Positions 1 through 10,923 of a stretch of DNA of 64,000 nucleotides are shown piece after piece. Positions within the stretch are counted from its first letter, which is position 1, and the number at the start of each line of letters is the position of its first letter. The stretch lies in NCBI GenBank assembly GCA_037952775.1, contig JBANAY010000003.1:37076001-37140000 (forward strand), read 5' to 3'. The translations under genes and the position numbers were made by a program. Below the pieces are notes generated by a model. The model saw only the letters and a program-made list of their open reading frames with translations, had not been told where the DNA came from and did not search any database. The DNA is from Clonostachys chloroleuca. Taxonomy: Eukaryota; Ascomycota; Sordariomycetes; Hypocreales; Bionectriaceae.

Positions 1-25
1 ATGCTAACTTACTGCTCCCAATCAG

Positions 26-2026
26 TGTGGACAAGCGAACGGGCGAGGCGGTTGCCATCAAGGTTATCGATATCGAAAGCGCCGAAGACGAAGTCGAGGA
101 CATTATCCAGGAAATTGCCATTCTTTCGGAACTGCAGTCTCCCTACGTAACTAAGTACTATGGCTCCTACGCCAAAGGTGCAGAGCTCTGGATTGTCATG
201 GAGTTTTGCTCTGGTGGAAGCTGTGCCGACCTAATGAAGCCTGGGATCATTGGCGAGGATTATATTGCCATCATCGTCCGTGAGCTGCTTCTTGGCCTGG
301 AATATCTACACTCCGACAAGAAACTACATCGAGATGTCAAAGGTAAGGAAGGGGGAGGTCTTGGTTGCCCTCATGGTTTTTCTTATTTTAGCTAACAAGA
401 CGTCCAGCTGCCAATGTGCTCCTCACCGCCAGTGGTCAGGTCAAGCTGGCAGATTTCGGTGTTTCCGGCCAGCTCTCAGCGACCATGACGAAGAAGAACA
501 CGTTTGTCGGCACTCCCTTCTGGATGGCACCCGAGGTGATCAAGCAGTCAGGATATGATCACAAGGCTGATATCTGGTCTCTTGGAATCACCGCCCTGGA
601 GCTCGCCAATGGCGAGCCTCCCTATGCCGACATTCATCCCATGAAGGTTCTCTTTCTGATCCCCAAGAACCCTCCGCCCAGGCTGGAAGGAAACTTCACC
701 AAGGCTTTCAAGGACTTTATTGAGGTCTGCCTGCAGCGTGATCCCAAGGAAAGACCCACTGCAAAGGATCTCCTTAAACACCCTTTTATTAGAAGGGCGA
801 AGAAGACAACATATCTCACGGAGCTGATCGAGCGGTACACTCGCTGGCGTGCAACCAACAGATCCGAAGACGACAACTTTGACGAGTACGATGGGCCGGC
901 TCCCGTCGAACCGGAAAAGGTGAACGACGACATGTGGGACTTTGGAACCGTTAGGCTGGTTGGCGATAAGGGCGGCTTTGTAAACCGGCCGGGTCTAAAC
1001 GCCATGGACGAGAGTTCCGCCAATGCCCGCGCGTCGAGATCAACGGACAGCATGAGTGATTGGGGTGAGAGGAGGCGAGAGGTTAGCCCGACCAAGAACA
1101 AGGACTTTGCTCTCCAGTCGAGCGACACCGTCAAGGCGGCCTACTCTAGTGGCACGTCGCGGCAGTCGAGCCCGCAACGGAAGCCTGTCGCAGGAGGACA
1201 GCTCGCAGTGCCTGGTTCCCCAACGAGGGTCCCTCTCCCGCCTAGCCCGCAGAAGCAGCATCATGGATGGGATCCAGCCGATGTGCCCCGACCTCTGGAG
1301 ACGACACCGCGGCCACCTAGGTACTTGCCCACGGCACCCAGCCCCCAGTCGTCGGAGTATGACCGCGAGTTGCAGGCACAGCTTCAGCGCGATATGGGCG
1401 GGCTGAACCTGAACCTGGCACCATCGATGCGGCCGGACATGTTGGACGGCTCCTTCTCGAAAGCGCCCACGCCACCACCCCATCAACCACAGTCTCAGCC
1501 GTCCAGCTCGAGAATGTCACCACTTGAAATTCCCGAGATCCCTCCATACAGAGGTGCTCCTTCGGGACAACAGCCACGCACACCTTCAGACCGTGGAATG
1601 AATGCGCAGAAGCCACTGCCTCTGCCATCCAAGGCCGCCAGCCCCGTGCCACCAGAGTTGATGGCTCCATCCGCCTTCCCAGCGCCTGCACCAGCTAATC
1701 CTAACGGGGAGCTGGACGCTCTGAACGATGTGATCTTCCCAGCTCTGGAGGAAGCTCTGAAGCGGCGACAGATCCGGCTGCAGCAGGTTTGCAAACCGGG
1801 AATGAACCAGGTGTTGACGCCTCAGCAGCAACGTGCAGAGGCGGCTCACGAACGCCTGCGCAACCTGGTATTCAAGCTTGCGCATGTGTGCAAGGAGATT
1901 GACCATTATGACAAGCAAGAGCCTGTCGGCATGGGAAGGGAGGTCAACAGCTTCCTGGAGGGGTTGCTAGAGGAGATCTTGGTGCGGGTGGAGCCACTGG
2001 ATGAGGAAGAGGTGCAAGCATTATAG
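26..2026 (+). CDS. Germinal-centre (Ste20/GCK-III) serine/threonine kinase, 5' partial
   Basis: The window opens inside an intron (branch-like GCTAAC at 3-8, acceptor AG at 24-25). The visible CDS is join(<26..342, 408..2026), with a 65-base GTAAGG...CAG intron. About 640 residues are visible. The kinase domain shows the ATP lysine (AVAIKVID), the catalytic loop LHRDVKAAN (whose AAN is rebuilt across the splice), DFGVSG, and the activation segment GTPFWMAPEVI, which is typical of GCK/MST-Sps1 kinases. A roughly 400-residue tail is rich in Pro/Ser/Gln, and a conserved helical end follows, rich in Glu and Arg. Family members act in hyphal polarity, septation and cell-wall signalling; the closest named relatives are the fungal MST-1/Sid1-like GCKs. 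The exact orthologue is not assigned. The glycine-rich loop lies upstream of the window. Confidence 0.93.
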
Positions 2027-2308
2027 AGACGGCAAGCGATTGGAGTTTTTCTAATTTTCATTTGTCTTTATGTTTTTTTTTTTTTCCATTACCATCATGA
2101 TACAAGGCGTCTAGACAATGAGGCTGCCTGGAAGAGAGTCGCTGCCATGGCAGACCAAAAGAGCGAAACCCAGCGCAAGGCACCACGACCGCTCACTGTT
2201 GTTGTCTCTTTATTATTTTTCTGTTGCAAGTTGGGAGGTACGGAATCAGGCATGGAAATCAATTGGGGGGTAGGGAAAACCGGATGTGATGTGCTGTTCT
2301 CTCTTAGG

Positions 2309-2313
<5 letters not shown>

Positions 2314-2340
<27 letters not shown>
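2314..2340 (+). repeat. Poly-T tract (27 T)
   Basis: An uninterrupted run of 27 T residues lies about 290 bases after the kinase stop codon. It could be a simple microsatellite or the poly-A tail of an old minus-strand retroposed RNA. No target-site duplication is obvious by eye. Confidence 0.9.
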
Positions 2341-3021
2341 GCTCCTGGTGCACAAGAAACTCTTGCATGCGGTTATTTTTAGCTTTTCATATGCTAGAAG
2401 GCTGAGAATGAGGAATGTACTCGAGCGCCAACCCACGACAGCGTAAATGAAACTAAGTGATCTGGAAGGCGAAGTGATTAGAGTCTGAATTTCTAAGGTT
2501 GCACTGCTTTATCGAAGCATGCTGCATGCCGTGTGGGCTGTTGTGCAGCAATGTAGCAATGCAGGCAGGGACACTTCTGTGATGCATTGGAGCATGGAGC
2601 GTTTCTAGAAAACTTACAGCTGCTGGTTCATGTGCTAATCAAGGATCATGATGGCATGGTGGGCCGTATCTGATGCCGCTAGACTCAACTGGGCGCGCAG
2701 TCCAGAGTTTTCAGGTGCTCGGCCGAAGAGTCGCTTTCCGCCCGCTGTTACGAGATGACCGGCGCCTCCAGCAGTGGCAAGTGCTCGGCAAAGCGCCTGT
2801 TCCCCAGTGTTACAGGCTCCATCATTGCCTCGTTCGGCAGGAACCTGTCCCTGCGGCATTTGCCCAGTAGAAACTCTAAGCACACCTTGTTTTTTTCTTT
2901 TCCCCTTCTAACCTTCTTCACCTCTGTCCTCCTAGCAGCCTGCTTTGCTTTCTTTTTGTCTTTTCTGCTTGCCAACTGGATCCCTCTCCCCTCTCCGTGT
3001 CTATCCCGCACTCTGCCCAAC
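2341..3021. other. Intergenic region and presumed idh1 promoter
   Basis: No supported coding sequence is seen. The last 150 bases before the IDH1 start are strongly pyrimidine-rich (repeated CTTTT/CCTCT stretches), typical of fungal promoters and 5' leaders of highly expressed genes. Confidence 0.5.
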
Positions 3022-4408
3022 ATGATGTCCCGTGGATCACTTAGAACGGCGCAGGTTAGTGGCCCTCCCTAGCTTCCCTTCACATGCTTGCCTGTTTGCC
3101 CGGAATGCCTGCAGACGAGGCGTCGGCTTCGCAACAAATGACGCGCACACAATTGGAAGAGTTGGAGTTTGGGCGAAACACGCACGCATGATGGCATCAC
3201 CGAGGACCAAGGTTAACAATTGAATTTCTTACACAGGCCCTCCGCGCTGCCGCCACCCAGCAGCCTCTCGCCGCCCGAGGCTTCGCGACCGTCCAGTCCG
3301 ACATCTTCAAGCCCTCCAAGTTCGGCGGCAAGTACACCGTCACCCTCATCCCCGGTGACGGTATTGGTGGCGAGGTCTCCGAGTCGGTCAAGACCATCTT
3401 CAAGGCCGACAATGCCCCCATTGAGTGGGAGCAGGTCGCCGTCTCCGGTATCCAGAATGCCGACAACGCCCAGGCTGCTTTCCGCGAGAGCGTCGCCTCC
3501 CTCAAGCGCAACAAGCTCGGCCTCAAGGGTATCCTCCACACCCCCATCGAGCGCTCCGGCCACCAGAGCTTCAACGTCGCCTTGCGCCAGGAGCTCGACA
3601 TCTACGCCAGCATCTCCCTGATCAAGAACATCCCCGGCTACCAGACCCGCCACAAGGATGTCGACCTGTGCATCATCCGTGAGAACACCGAGGGTGAGTA
3701 TTCTGGTCTTGAGCACCAGAGCGTCCCCGGCGTCGTCGAGTCTCTCAAGATCATCACCCGTGCCAAGTCTGAGCGCATTGCCAAGTTCGCCTTCGCCTTT
3801 GCTCTCGCCAACAACCGCAGCAAGGTTACCTGCATCCACAAGGCCAACATCATGAAGCTGGCTGATGGTCTCTTCCGCAACACCTTCCACGCTGTTGCCA
3901 AGGACTACCCCACCCTCGAGGTCAACGACATGATTGTCGACAACGCCAGTATGCAGGCCGTCTCCAAGCCCCAGCAGTTCGACGTCATGGTCATGCCTAA
4001 CCTGTACGGTGGTATCCTGTCCAACATTGGTGCCGCCCTTGTTGGTGGACCCGGTATTGTCCCCGGTTGCAACATGGGTCGCGAGGTCGCCGTTTTCGAG
4101 CCCGGCTGCCGTCACGTCGGTCTCGACATCCAGGGCAAGGATCAGGCCAACCCCACTGCTCTTCTCCTGAGCGGAACCATGCTCCTCCGCCACCTTGGTC
4201 TTGACGACCATGCTAACCGCATCTCCAAGGCCACATACGCCGTCATCGCCGAGGGGTAAGTCTACATCTGATCTCAGAGTCCAATTTCTATTTTGTGTGA
4301 TATGGAAACTAACGTCCGAACAGCAAGGTCCGCACCCCCGACATGGGCGGCCAGTCCACCACCCACGAATTCACCCGCGCCATCCTCGACAAGCTGGAGA
4401 CTCTGTAA
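3022..4408 (+). CDS. idh1: Isocitrate dehydrogenase [NAD] subunit 1, mitochondrial (regulatory subunit)
   Basis: CDS join(3022..3054, 3237..4255, 4324..4408), 378 residues. The first intron is long for this genome (182 bases) and lies inside the mitochondrial presequence; the second is 68 bases with an ACTAACG branch site. A second ATG follows directly at 3025. The protein starts with an Arg/Ala-rich presequence (about residues 1-30), followed by LIPGDGIGGEV, the conserved RENTEGEYSGLEH block, HKANIMKLADGLF, DNASMQAV and GGPGIVPG. These match the Idh1 side of the fungal Idh1/Idh2 heterooctamer. The complex oxidises isocitrate to 2-oxoglutarate in the TCA cycle and is allosterically controlled by AMP. 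Length agrees with the family (about 360-385). The assignment is secure; the regulatory rather than catalytic role is inferred from resemblance to yeast Idh1. Confidence 0.96.
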
Positions 4409-5647
4409 ACGACCCCATCAATGAAAATCACCAAGAAACTATGAAACCCCATATATAGACTGCAAGAACCTCGATTTTATACCCTACCGTACTCTCTTGG
4501 TCAACCTCATTGTCATCGAGGAAGATGACACTATCAAATATTTATACATCATACTTTCAAAGGGCCGCCATGGACACAGTATCGTTTATGGCAAGACAGT
4601 GGTAGCGGCAACGCTTCTGGAGGACATTGGCATAGACAAGCCCCGTGCTGCTTTGCAATTGGGCCGGAACGGGGGAGATATGAGACACAAGAGGGATCAG
4701 GAGTTGAGTGATGAACGGGCTGTTAACCACAGGGTTGGGAAGAGACAAGAGGACGAATTGTACGTCTAGCACTTACTCGTTTATTTGTTAAAGTTAAAAA
4801 GGCATATCAAGAAGCATTTCCCGTTATTTTGAGCGCATGCACATTCAGTAGAATGAGAATAACGTGGTGCACGCTTTGGGATCGATCGTGTCGGCTGTCT
4901 GGCGCTGGTTGGTGATTGGCGCTCGTATTTTTTCTTAAAGACGGACCTATGGAACGAACTGCTGAGACATAATGACGCGGCGTGCAGTTCATGACGAGTC
5001 CGTCCTTTTCAATAATATAATAAGGTCTGGACGCGATTATATCTAAATCTGGCGCGTCGAATAAAGCGTAGTGATATACTTTTCAGCAATGTATAAATTG
5101 GCCTGTAAATGATTGATCGTGCCAGTAGTGAGTCTACTTGTCCCGGCTTACACGTGAGGCTTAAATTGCGAGTCTACAGGCATCCAATTCCTAGACAGTG
5201 CCGGGATAACTCATGTAGTACTGAGCGAATATTTGAGGCGGCAATTTTCCACTTATCTCAATCTATACATAATTATTTTGTAAATTGTAAATTCCACATC
5301 TCATGCTGAGTGTTATTTCGGTGTGCTGCACTTTGCGCGTAAATTAGAGCAACAGGGTAGGTCGACTACCCCGCGGTACGTACCTTTTTGAAGTGATGGC
5401 GGGGTCCAACTTTGCGATCAGCCTTTTCACCCCGCGACCGCAGGAAGTTCTTGTGTGAGTCGAAACTGCAGCTCTGACTCAGGCTGTGGTGCCTTTATTT
5501 TTCTTCTGCTCCTCCCACCTTGGTCCCGTATCAACACCAGCACGATACACCAACCCCACGTCGACACTGTCAATTCCTCGGCCGACCCCGCGATTCCAAT
5601 ATTTTCCAAAAATACTCATTGTTCTGGACTGATTGACCACAAACACC
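4409..5647. other. Intergenic region, no gene seen
   Basis: This holds the IDH1 3' region and the upstream region of lysyl-tRNA synthetase. The middle part (about 4980-5330) is AT-rich with short interrupted frames. The open frame at 4497-4769 has no supported start context and no recognisable domain. A pyrimidine-rich leader precedes the ATG at 5648. Confidence 0.4.
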
Positions 5648-7768
5648 ATGCCCGACAACTCGCAAGCACCTGCCGAGCAGGCAGCTGAGGCCGTCGCCAA
5701 CCTCCACCTCGACGACGTTACTGGCGAGATGGTCTCCAAGACTGAGCTCAAGAAGCGTAATAAGGCCCGCGAGAGGGAGGCTGCCAAGAAGCAGAAGGAG
5801 GCCGCCAAGGGCCCTGCCCAGGAGAGCAAGAAGTCTGCTGAGGCCAAGGAGAAGGACCTCTCCCCCAACCAGGTGTGTAGCGAGCGTCCATGTGAGGATT
5901 CCATCGCTTTTATATCCCGTCCGCTGACAGTTGCACAGTACTTCGAGATCAGGTCAAGAGTGGTCAGCGACCTCCACGCCCAGGGCAAGGCCTACCCTCA
6001 CAAGGTTCGTACCCAAAGTCGCTGGCCAATGTTGTGACTGTTACCTGACCGGAATTATCAGTTCAATGTCGATTATGATATCCGCAACTTCGCCAAGGAC
6101 TTCTCCCACCTCAAGAACGGTGAGAGCGACAAGAGCAAGACGATCCAGCTGGCTGGTCGTATCTATGTCAAGCGTTCCTCCGGTAGCAAGCTCGTCTTCT
6201 ACGACCTTCGAAGCGAGGGCGCTAGGCTCCAGGTCCTTGCCCAGGCTGATTTCGCCGATGACAAGGCTCCTCCCTTCGAGGAGCAGCATGTGAACCTTCG
6301 CCGCGGAGATATCGTCGGTGTTCGTGGCTTCCCAACCCGTACCAACCCCGCCAAGAAGCAGGGTGAGGGTGAATTCTCTGGTGAGCTGTCTATCGGCGCT
6401 TTTGAAGTCACACTCCTGTCTCCTTGCTTGCACCAGGTATGATTTTACTCGTCTCCCCTCCATCTAGGTTTGATTGTCTTGCTGACCTGACTCTGCGTTT
6501 AGATTCCTGATGACTTCTATGGCTTCAAGAACTCTGAGCAGCGTTTCCGCCAGCGCTACCTGGATCTCATCATGAACGACAAGGCTCGCAATGTCCTCAT
6601 CACCCGTGCCAAGGTTGACACTTACATCCGAAGATGGTTCGATGACCGTGACTTCGTTGCCGTCCAGACCCCCATGCTTAACACCATTGCCGGTGGTGCT
6701 ACCGCCAGGCCCTTCATTACCCACCACAACGAGCTGAACATGGACATGTTCTTGCGTATTGCCCCTGAGCTCTACCTCAAGATGCTTACTGTCGGTGGTC
6801 TTAACCGTGTGTACGAAATCGGACGTCAGTTCCGTAACGAGGGCATGGATCTTACTCACAACCCAGGTATGTGGTCCGCTCATCGCACCCAACGAGGGAC
6901 AAGACTAACTTTTTGCAGAGTTCACTACTCTTGAGTTCTATATGGCTTATGCCGATATGTTTGATCTCATGGGTATGGCCGAGGAGCTTGTCTCTGGCCT
7001 CGTCAAGCACATCCACGGTTCCTACGAGACTATCTACCACACTGCCAAGGGTGAGGAGATCAAGATCAACTGGGCGGCTCCCTGGAAGCGCATCGACATG
7101 ATCCCTACTCTTGAGGAGCTCACGGGAGAGAAGTTCCCTCCCGCAGAGGACCTCCACACCGCTGAGTCTGGCGAGTTCTTCAAGAAGGTTCTCAAGAAGA
7201 CCGGCGTTGAGTGCAGCCCCCCCCGACCAACGCTCGTATGCTTGACGCTCTCGTTGGAGACTTACTCGAGTCGCAGGCTGTAAGTAACGTGGAAAGAACA
7301 TGACTCACCAGGAGATTTCGTAACTGACGGTACCCTTCTAGACCAACCCCACCTTCATCGTTGGCCACCCCCAGATGATGTCGCCTCTGGCTAAGCAGTC
7401 TCGCTCCAACCCTGGTCTCTGCGAGCGATTCGAAGTTTTCGTCGCTACCAAGGAAATCATCAATGCGTAAGTTTGCCCGAGACTTTTCTGACTTATGATA
7501 CATGCTAACAGGCAACTTTAGCTACACTGAGTTGAACGTTGCCTCTGAGCAGCGTCTGCGCTTCGAGGAGCAGGCCAACCAGAAGGCCCAGGGTGACGAC
7601 GAGGCTCAGGGCGTTGACGAGACCTTCTGCAGGGCTCTCGAGCACGGTCTGCCCCCTACCGGTGGATTTGGAATGGGTATCGACCGTCTCATCATGTTCT
7701 TGACCGACAACTGGAGTATTAGAGAAGTCTTGGCCTTCCCTACCATGAAGCCCGAGCAAGATAACTAG
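5648..7768 (+). CDS. krs1: Lysyl-tRNA synthetase, cytosolic, with an apparent one-base deletion
   Basis: Seven exons: 5648..5872, 5939..6004, 6062..6436, 6503..6866, 6919..7279, 7342..7466, 7522..7768; all introns are GT-AG and 52-66 bases long. The protein has a Lys/Ala/Glu-rich N-terminal extension (residues about 30-75) and an OB-fold tRNA anticodon-binding domain. A class II catalytic core follows, with motif 2 ([11 protein letters not shown]) and motif 3 ([13 protein letters not shown]). It charges tRNA-Lys with lysine. Exon lengths add to 1763 bases, one short of 588 codons. In exon 5 the frame breaks at a run of eight C (7217-7224). One more C restores the conserved downstream [11 protein letters not shown] and gives 587 residues, close to yeast Krs1. 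Since the enzyme is essential, a base-call or assembly error is the simplest explanation; a real frameshift allele would need a second copy. Confidence 0.95.
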
Positions 7769-8025
7769 ATAGAGTAGAGATCTTGACGATAAAATGATGA
7801 ACTTATGGGTTGCTTTCAAACGAGCCACTAGCTACCATAGAGATATTACTTCGTGAGATCAACTGATGTTGGAGTGATCACTGGACTTGATTGAACGGCA
7901 CCTCTTAAGGCGCATATATTTCGTATCGGGTATCGGAAAAAAAGATTGATCTAGTTCTAATAAAACTCCCAACGCCGTACCATGAACCCCACTTTTGACA
8001 TCTACGACTGTGCTCTTTTACGCTT

Positions 8026-8938
8026 TTAAAAGACTGGCCGTCTCTTCCTGCCTGTGTATTTGGAGGTTGCCTTGACGATACGGCCCTTGCGCTCCATGCG
8101 TCCCTTCTGCTGCATGATCCAAGCCTTGCTGCCCTTCTTCATCGGCCCGCCGCCGAGGTTATTTGGCTTCCTGCGGATGTCCATAACGTCCACGCCCTCC
8201 ATGCCCTCGACGACGCCGGTGATGTCGCCCTTCCCTTCGCTCGTGGTGCCTCCCACGGTGAGAACGAGATAGAGCTTGACGTTCTTGGTCCCCGGGTCGT
8301 CCTCGAGCAAGCCGGCCCCGAAGCCGGCCTTGACGGCCGCCTCAGTGATCATCTTCTTCTGCTGGTCGTTTTTCGGGTAGAACTGGCATACGGCCCGCCC
8401 GCCCCTCTTCAGCGATGCGTAGAGCCCGTTGAAGAAGCGGGACAGCCTCCCCGCTGGTGACGTGTCGCTGCTCTCGGCGCTGCAGAGCCACTGGATGGCG
8501 GAGATGCTGATGGCGGCGTCGAAGCTGCCCGCGCGGAAGGGGACGCCCTGGCCGATGTCGGCGAGGAGGAGGTCGCCCTCGACGTCGCGCTGGAGGGCGA
8601 CGTCGAGCATGCTGGGGGAGACGTCCATGCCTACCCAGACGTGGGGGCCCTGCTCTTCGGGGCCCAGGGCGGAGAGGATCTCGCCCGAGAGGCCGGAGCC
8701 GCAGCCGACGTCGAGGATGAGGGAGGGGTGGGGGAGGTCGAGGAGCTCGAGGGCGCGGCGGGTCATGGAGGCCTGGATGTTTTGGATGCGGGAGTTGGTG
8801 GTGTATTTGCGGGCTTCGGAGTCGTCGTAGTAGACGTCGGCCGCGCTGGGAGGTGGTTAGATATTAGTTGGGTGAGGGAGGGATGGAGGGAGCGCGGGGT
8901 TGAGGAGGTGCGTACAGAGTATCCTCGGGGCGAGACAT
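8026..8938 (-). CDS. bud23: 18S rRNA (guanine-N7)-methyltransferase Bud23
   Basis: CDS complement(join(8026..8845, 8916..8938)), 280 residues; a tiny 23-base first exon encodes MSRPEDTL and is followed by a 70-base intron. The continuation AADVYYDDSEARKYTTNSRI matches the conserved Bud23 N-terminus, which supports the splice. The class I SAM-binding motif LDVGCGSGLSG lies near residue 53, and the basic C-terminal WBS-type domain (KGSKAWIMQQKGRMERKGR) ends in a Lys/Arg-rich tail. Bud23, with Trm112, methylates 18S rRNA during 40S subunit maturation in the nucleus. The 3' end faces lysyl-tRNA synthetase with 257 bases between stop codons; the 5' end is divergent from SVP26. Confidence 0.95.
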
Positions 8939-9409
8939 GATGGCGGAATTGGCAGGCTGCTGTTTGGTTTGGGGGGTTTGAACGAGAGGACAACAGTCGC
9001 TCTTGGGCCGGTTTGCCTCGTCGTAATTGGGTTCAAGAACGGATCTTGGATCAATATACGGCGGTCAAGCTGTTGGTGTGTGTTGCAGTCAATTCAGACG
9101 CCGTTTTTTTTGTGGGTTATCGATAAGCACGACCGAAAGAATGTGGATGCATACGCTTGCGGCCCGGATCGGAACTTATATATCCCGGACCACGCCATTA
9201 TCTTAGCTTGCCATCAACAGAGTCTAATGCTCCTTTGTAAGTTAGTAAGTTATCCCGAAAGAACGTGTCCTCAGCAGTTGGCCCGAGTTCCAACAGTAAT
9301 ATTTTCCTCCATCCCCCGTCGGAGGAGCAATCTCTGCTATTGCAGCATGCGACACTGAGCGTACTTTTCCCTTTGCGACGACTTCCTTTACACCAATTAA
9401 GCAGCTAAG
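8939..9409. promoter_or_regulatory. Divergent promoter region between bud23 and svp26
   Basis: 471 bases separate the two divergent start codons, so both promoters must lie here. No conserved box was identified with confidence. The frame at 8900-9358 on the plus strand is interrupted by neither gene but shows no domain and is regarded as chance. Confidence 0.5.
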
Positions 9410-10106
9410 ATGTGGATTCTACCATTGGTCGGCTATGCCGGGTCCATTCTCGGTTTCTGTTTCCTCACCATGGCCATCGCGTCCGGCCTGTACTATCTTT
9501 CCGAGCTGGTCGAGGAGCACACCGTGCTGGCGAAGCGATTCCTGACGAAACTCATCTACACTATAATCGGAGCTCAGCTACTTCTATGGCTGCTGGATGG
9601 CTTCCCTTTCTGGCCGACGCTGCTCGGCGTGTTTTCGCACGTCATCTATTTGGGCAACATGCGGCGGTTCCCCTTCGTCAAGCTCTCGGACCCCCTGTTT
9701 CTTCTGTCCTGTGGTAAGAATTGGCTTGGCCACTACCCCTTTTGGCCCGAGTCTCGCTAACGAGATATTGGCAACAGTTCTTGTACTCAGTGACCATTAC
9801 GTGTGGTTCAAGTACTTCTCCGGCAGCCAATCTAGGAGCTACCAGCGATCTGCCTACTACCAAGACGTCGATGTCCCGAGTTTCACCATGATTGCGTCCT
9901 ATTTCGGACTGTGTGTGTGGCTGGTTCCATTCTCGCTGTTCGTGAGCTTGTCCGCCGGCGACAACGTTCTCCCTACGATGGGCACTGAGCCAGTGCGCGG
10001 ACCTGATGGCAAGGGCAAGCCCCAGGGCATGGTCAAGGCGCTTGTAGACTACGTGCGGAACGGGATCGGGGCGATTGCTGGCATGGATCGATCTTCTGGG
10101 CTATGA
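9410..10106 (+). CDS. svp26: SVP26/TEX261-family ER-Golgi membrane cargo adaptor
   Basis: CDS join(9410..9713, 9778..10106), 210 residues, with one 64-base intron carrying a GCTAACG branch site. Four hydrophobic segments are visible: residues about 3-27, 45-65, 72-100 and a C-terminal one around 155-175. SELVEEHTVLAKR lies after the first, and NMRRFPFVKLSDP is the conserved loop of the family. A short hydrophilic C-terminus follows. The family (yeast Svp26, animal TEX261) packages type II membrane proteins such as glycosyltransferases into COPII vesicles. Length agrees with the family (about 200-230). Confidence 0.93.
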
Positions 10107-10686
10107 GCGTCACCACCGACCTTAATGAACTCTTCTACTACGACCCACCTCCAGATCGACGAGGAGAGAAAGTAGACGAGGCTTCGCTGGCGGGTGGGTA
10201 GACCCGATTTTTGTGGGCACGAGGCTCTTATTGAACCCTGCTGGTCGGGGCTTTTACAGTACGTATTATGCTTTTTATACACGAGTCTCGAAACGAGTTC
10301 ATGATGAACAAACAATATCACGCTAGATTGTATTTGACAAGGAAATCCTTGTATGATCCCATTTTTCATATTTTCGCTGAATACTCGATACTCCCAATAC
10401 TCCATACCTGTACTCTACCATCTATTTTTTTTGTCCCAAACACTAATTCCAATAGGCCACCCAAAATACAGTCTTGGTACATCCACTATACGTGTATTGT
10501 CCTCGGACAATCCAGCATCTTTTGTTCGTCTTTCGCGGGGGGTCGATGCTAGTGCATCACGAGTCTCAGTCATACGACAAGACTACTTGATCAACTTTCT
10601 GAGGGATCGATGTCAGTGGGTGTTGGGTCGGAGATCACAGAAGCGATGAGGGCTTACCTCGTGAGAGAGAGACGGCGACACCGGGT

Positions 10687-10923
10687 TCACTTGGCCGTGT
10701 TGCCACTTCCTTGATTGGCATTGGCACCTGTCGAGCCTCCTGAGATTGGGGCCGTCTGGTTGTTCCCTGTGGGAACTGGCAACGATCCAATGTTGTGCCA
10801 TGGCATGTCTTTGCTGTCTTCCTGCAGCCAGTCGTTAAGCCTACTGGAGCCGGCCGGATCAGTGTAGGAGAACGAGTAGTTCCCACGGGGAAGCTTGAAA
10901 TAGCTTGGGTTGTTTGAAGACAT
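10687..10923 (-). CDS. Small hypothetical protein, 78 residues
   Basis: A single exon from ATG to TGA. The sequence begins MSSNNPSYFKLPRGNYSFSY and ends in a Gly/Asn/Ser/Thr-rich low-complexity tail. There is no signal peptide, membrane segment or recognised domain. The compact N-terminal half with aromatic residues, the ATG start and isolation from other genes suggest a genuine small gene rather than a shadow, but no function can be given. An upstream pyrimidine-rich leader is not obvious. Confidence 0.5.
   Translation of the reverse strand: MSSNNPSYFKLPRGNYSFSYTDPAGSSRLNDWLQEDSKDMPWHNIGSLPVPTGNNQTAPISGGSTGANANQGSGNTAK

Noticed and set aside
3213..4211. 332-residue minus-strand frame
   Set aside because: Exact antisense of the IDH1 coding exon; GC-rich codon bias keeps the opposite strand open.
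4497..4769. 90-residue plus-strand frame after IDH1
   Set aside because: No domain, weak start context, and it lies in the likely 3' untranslated or intergenic region.
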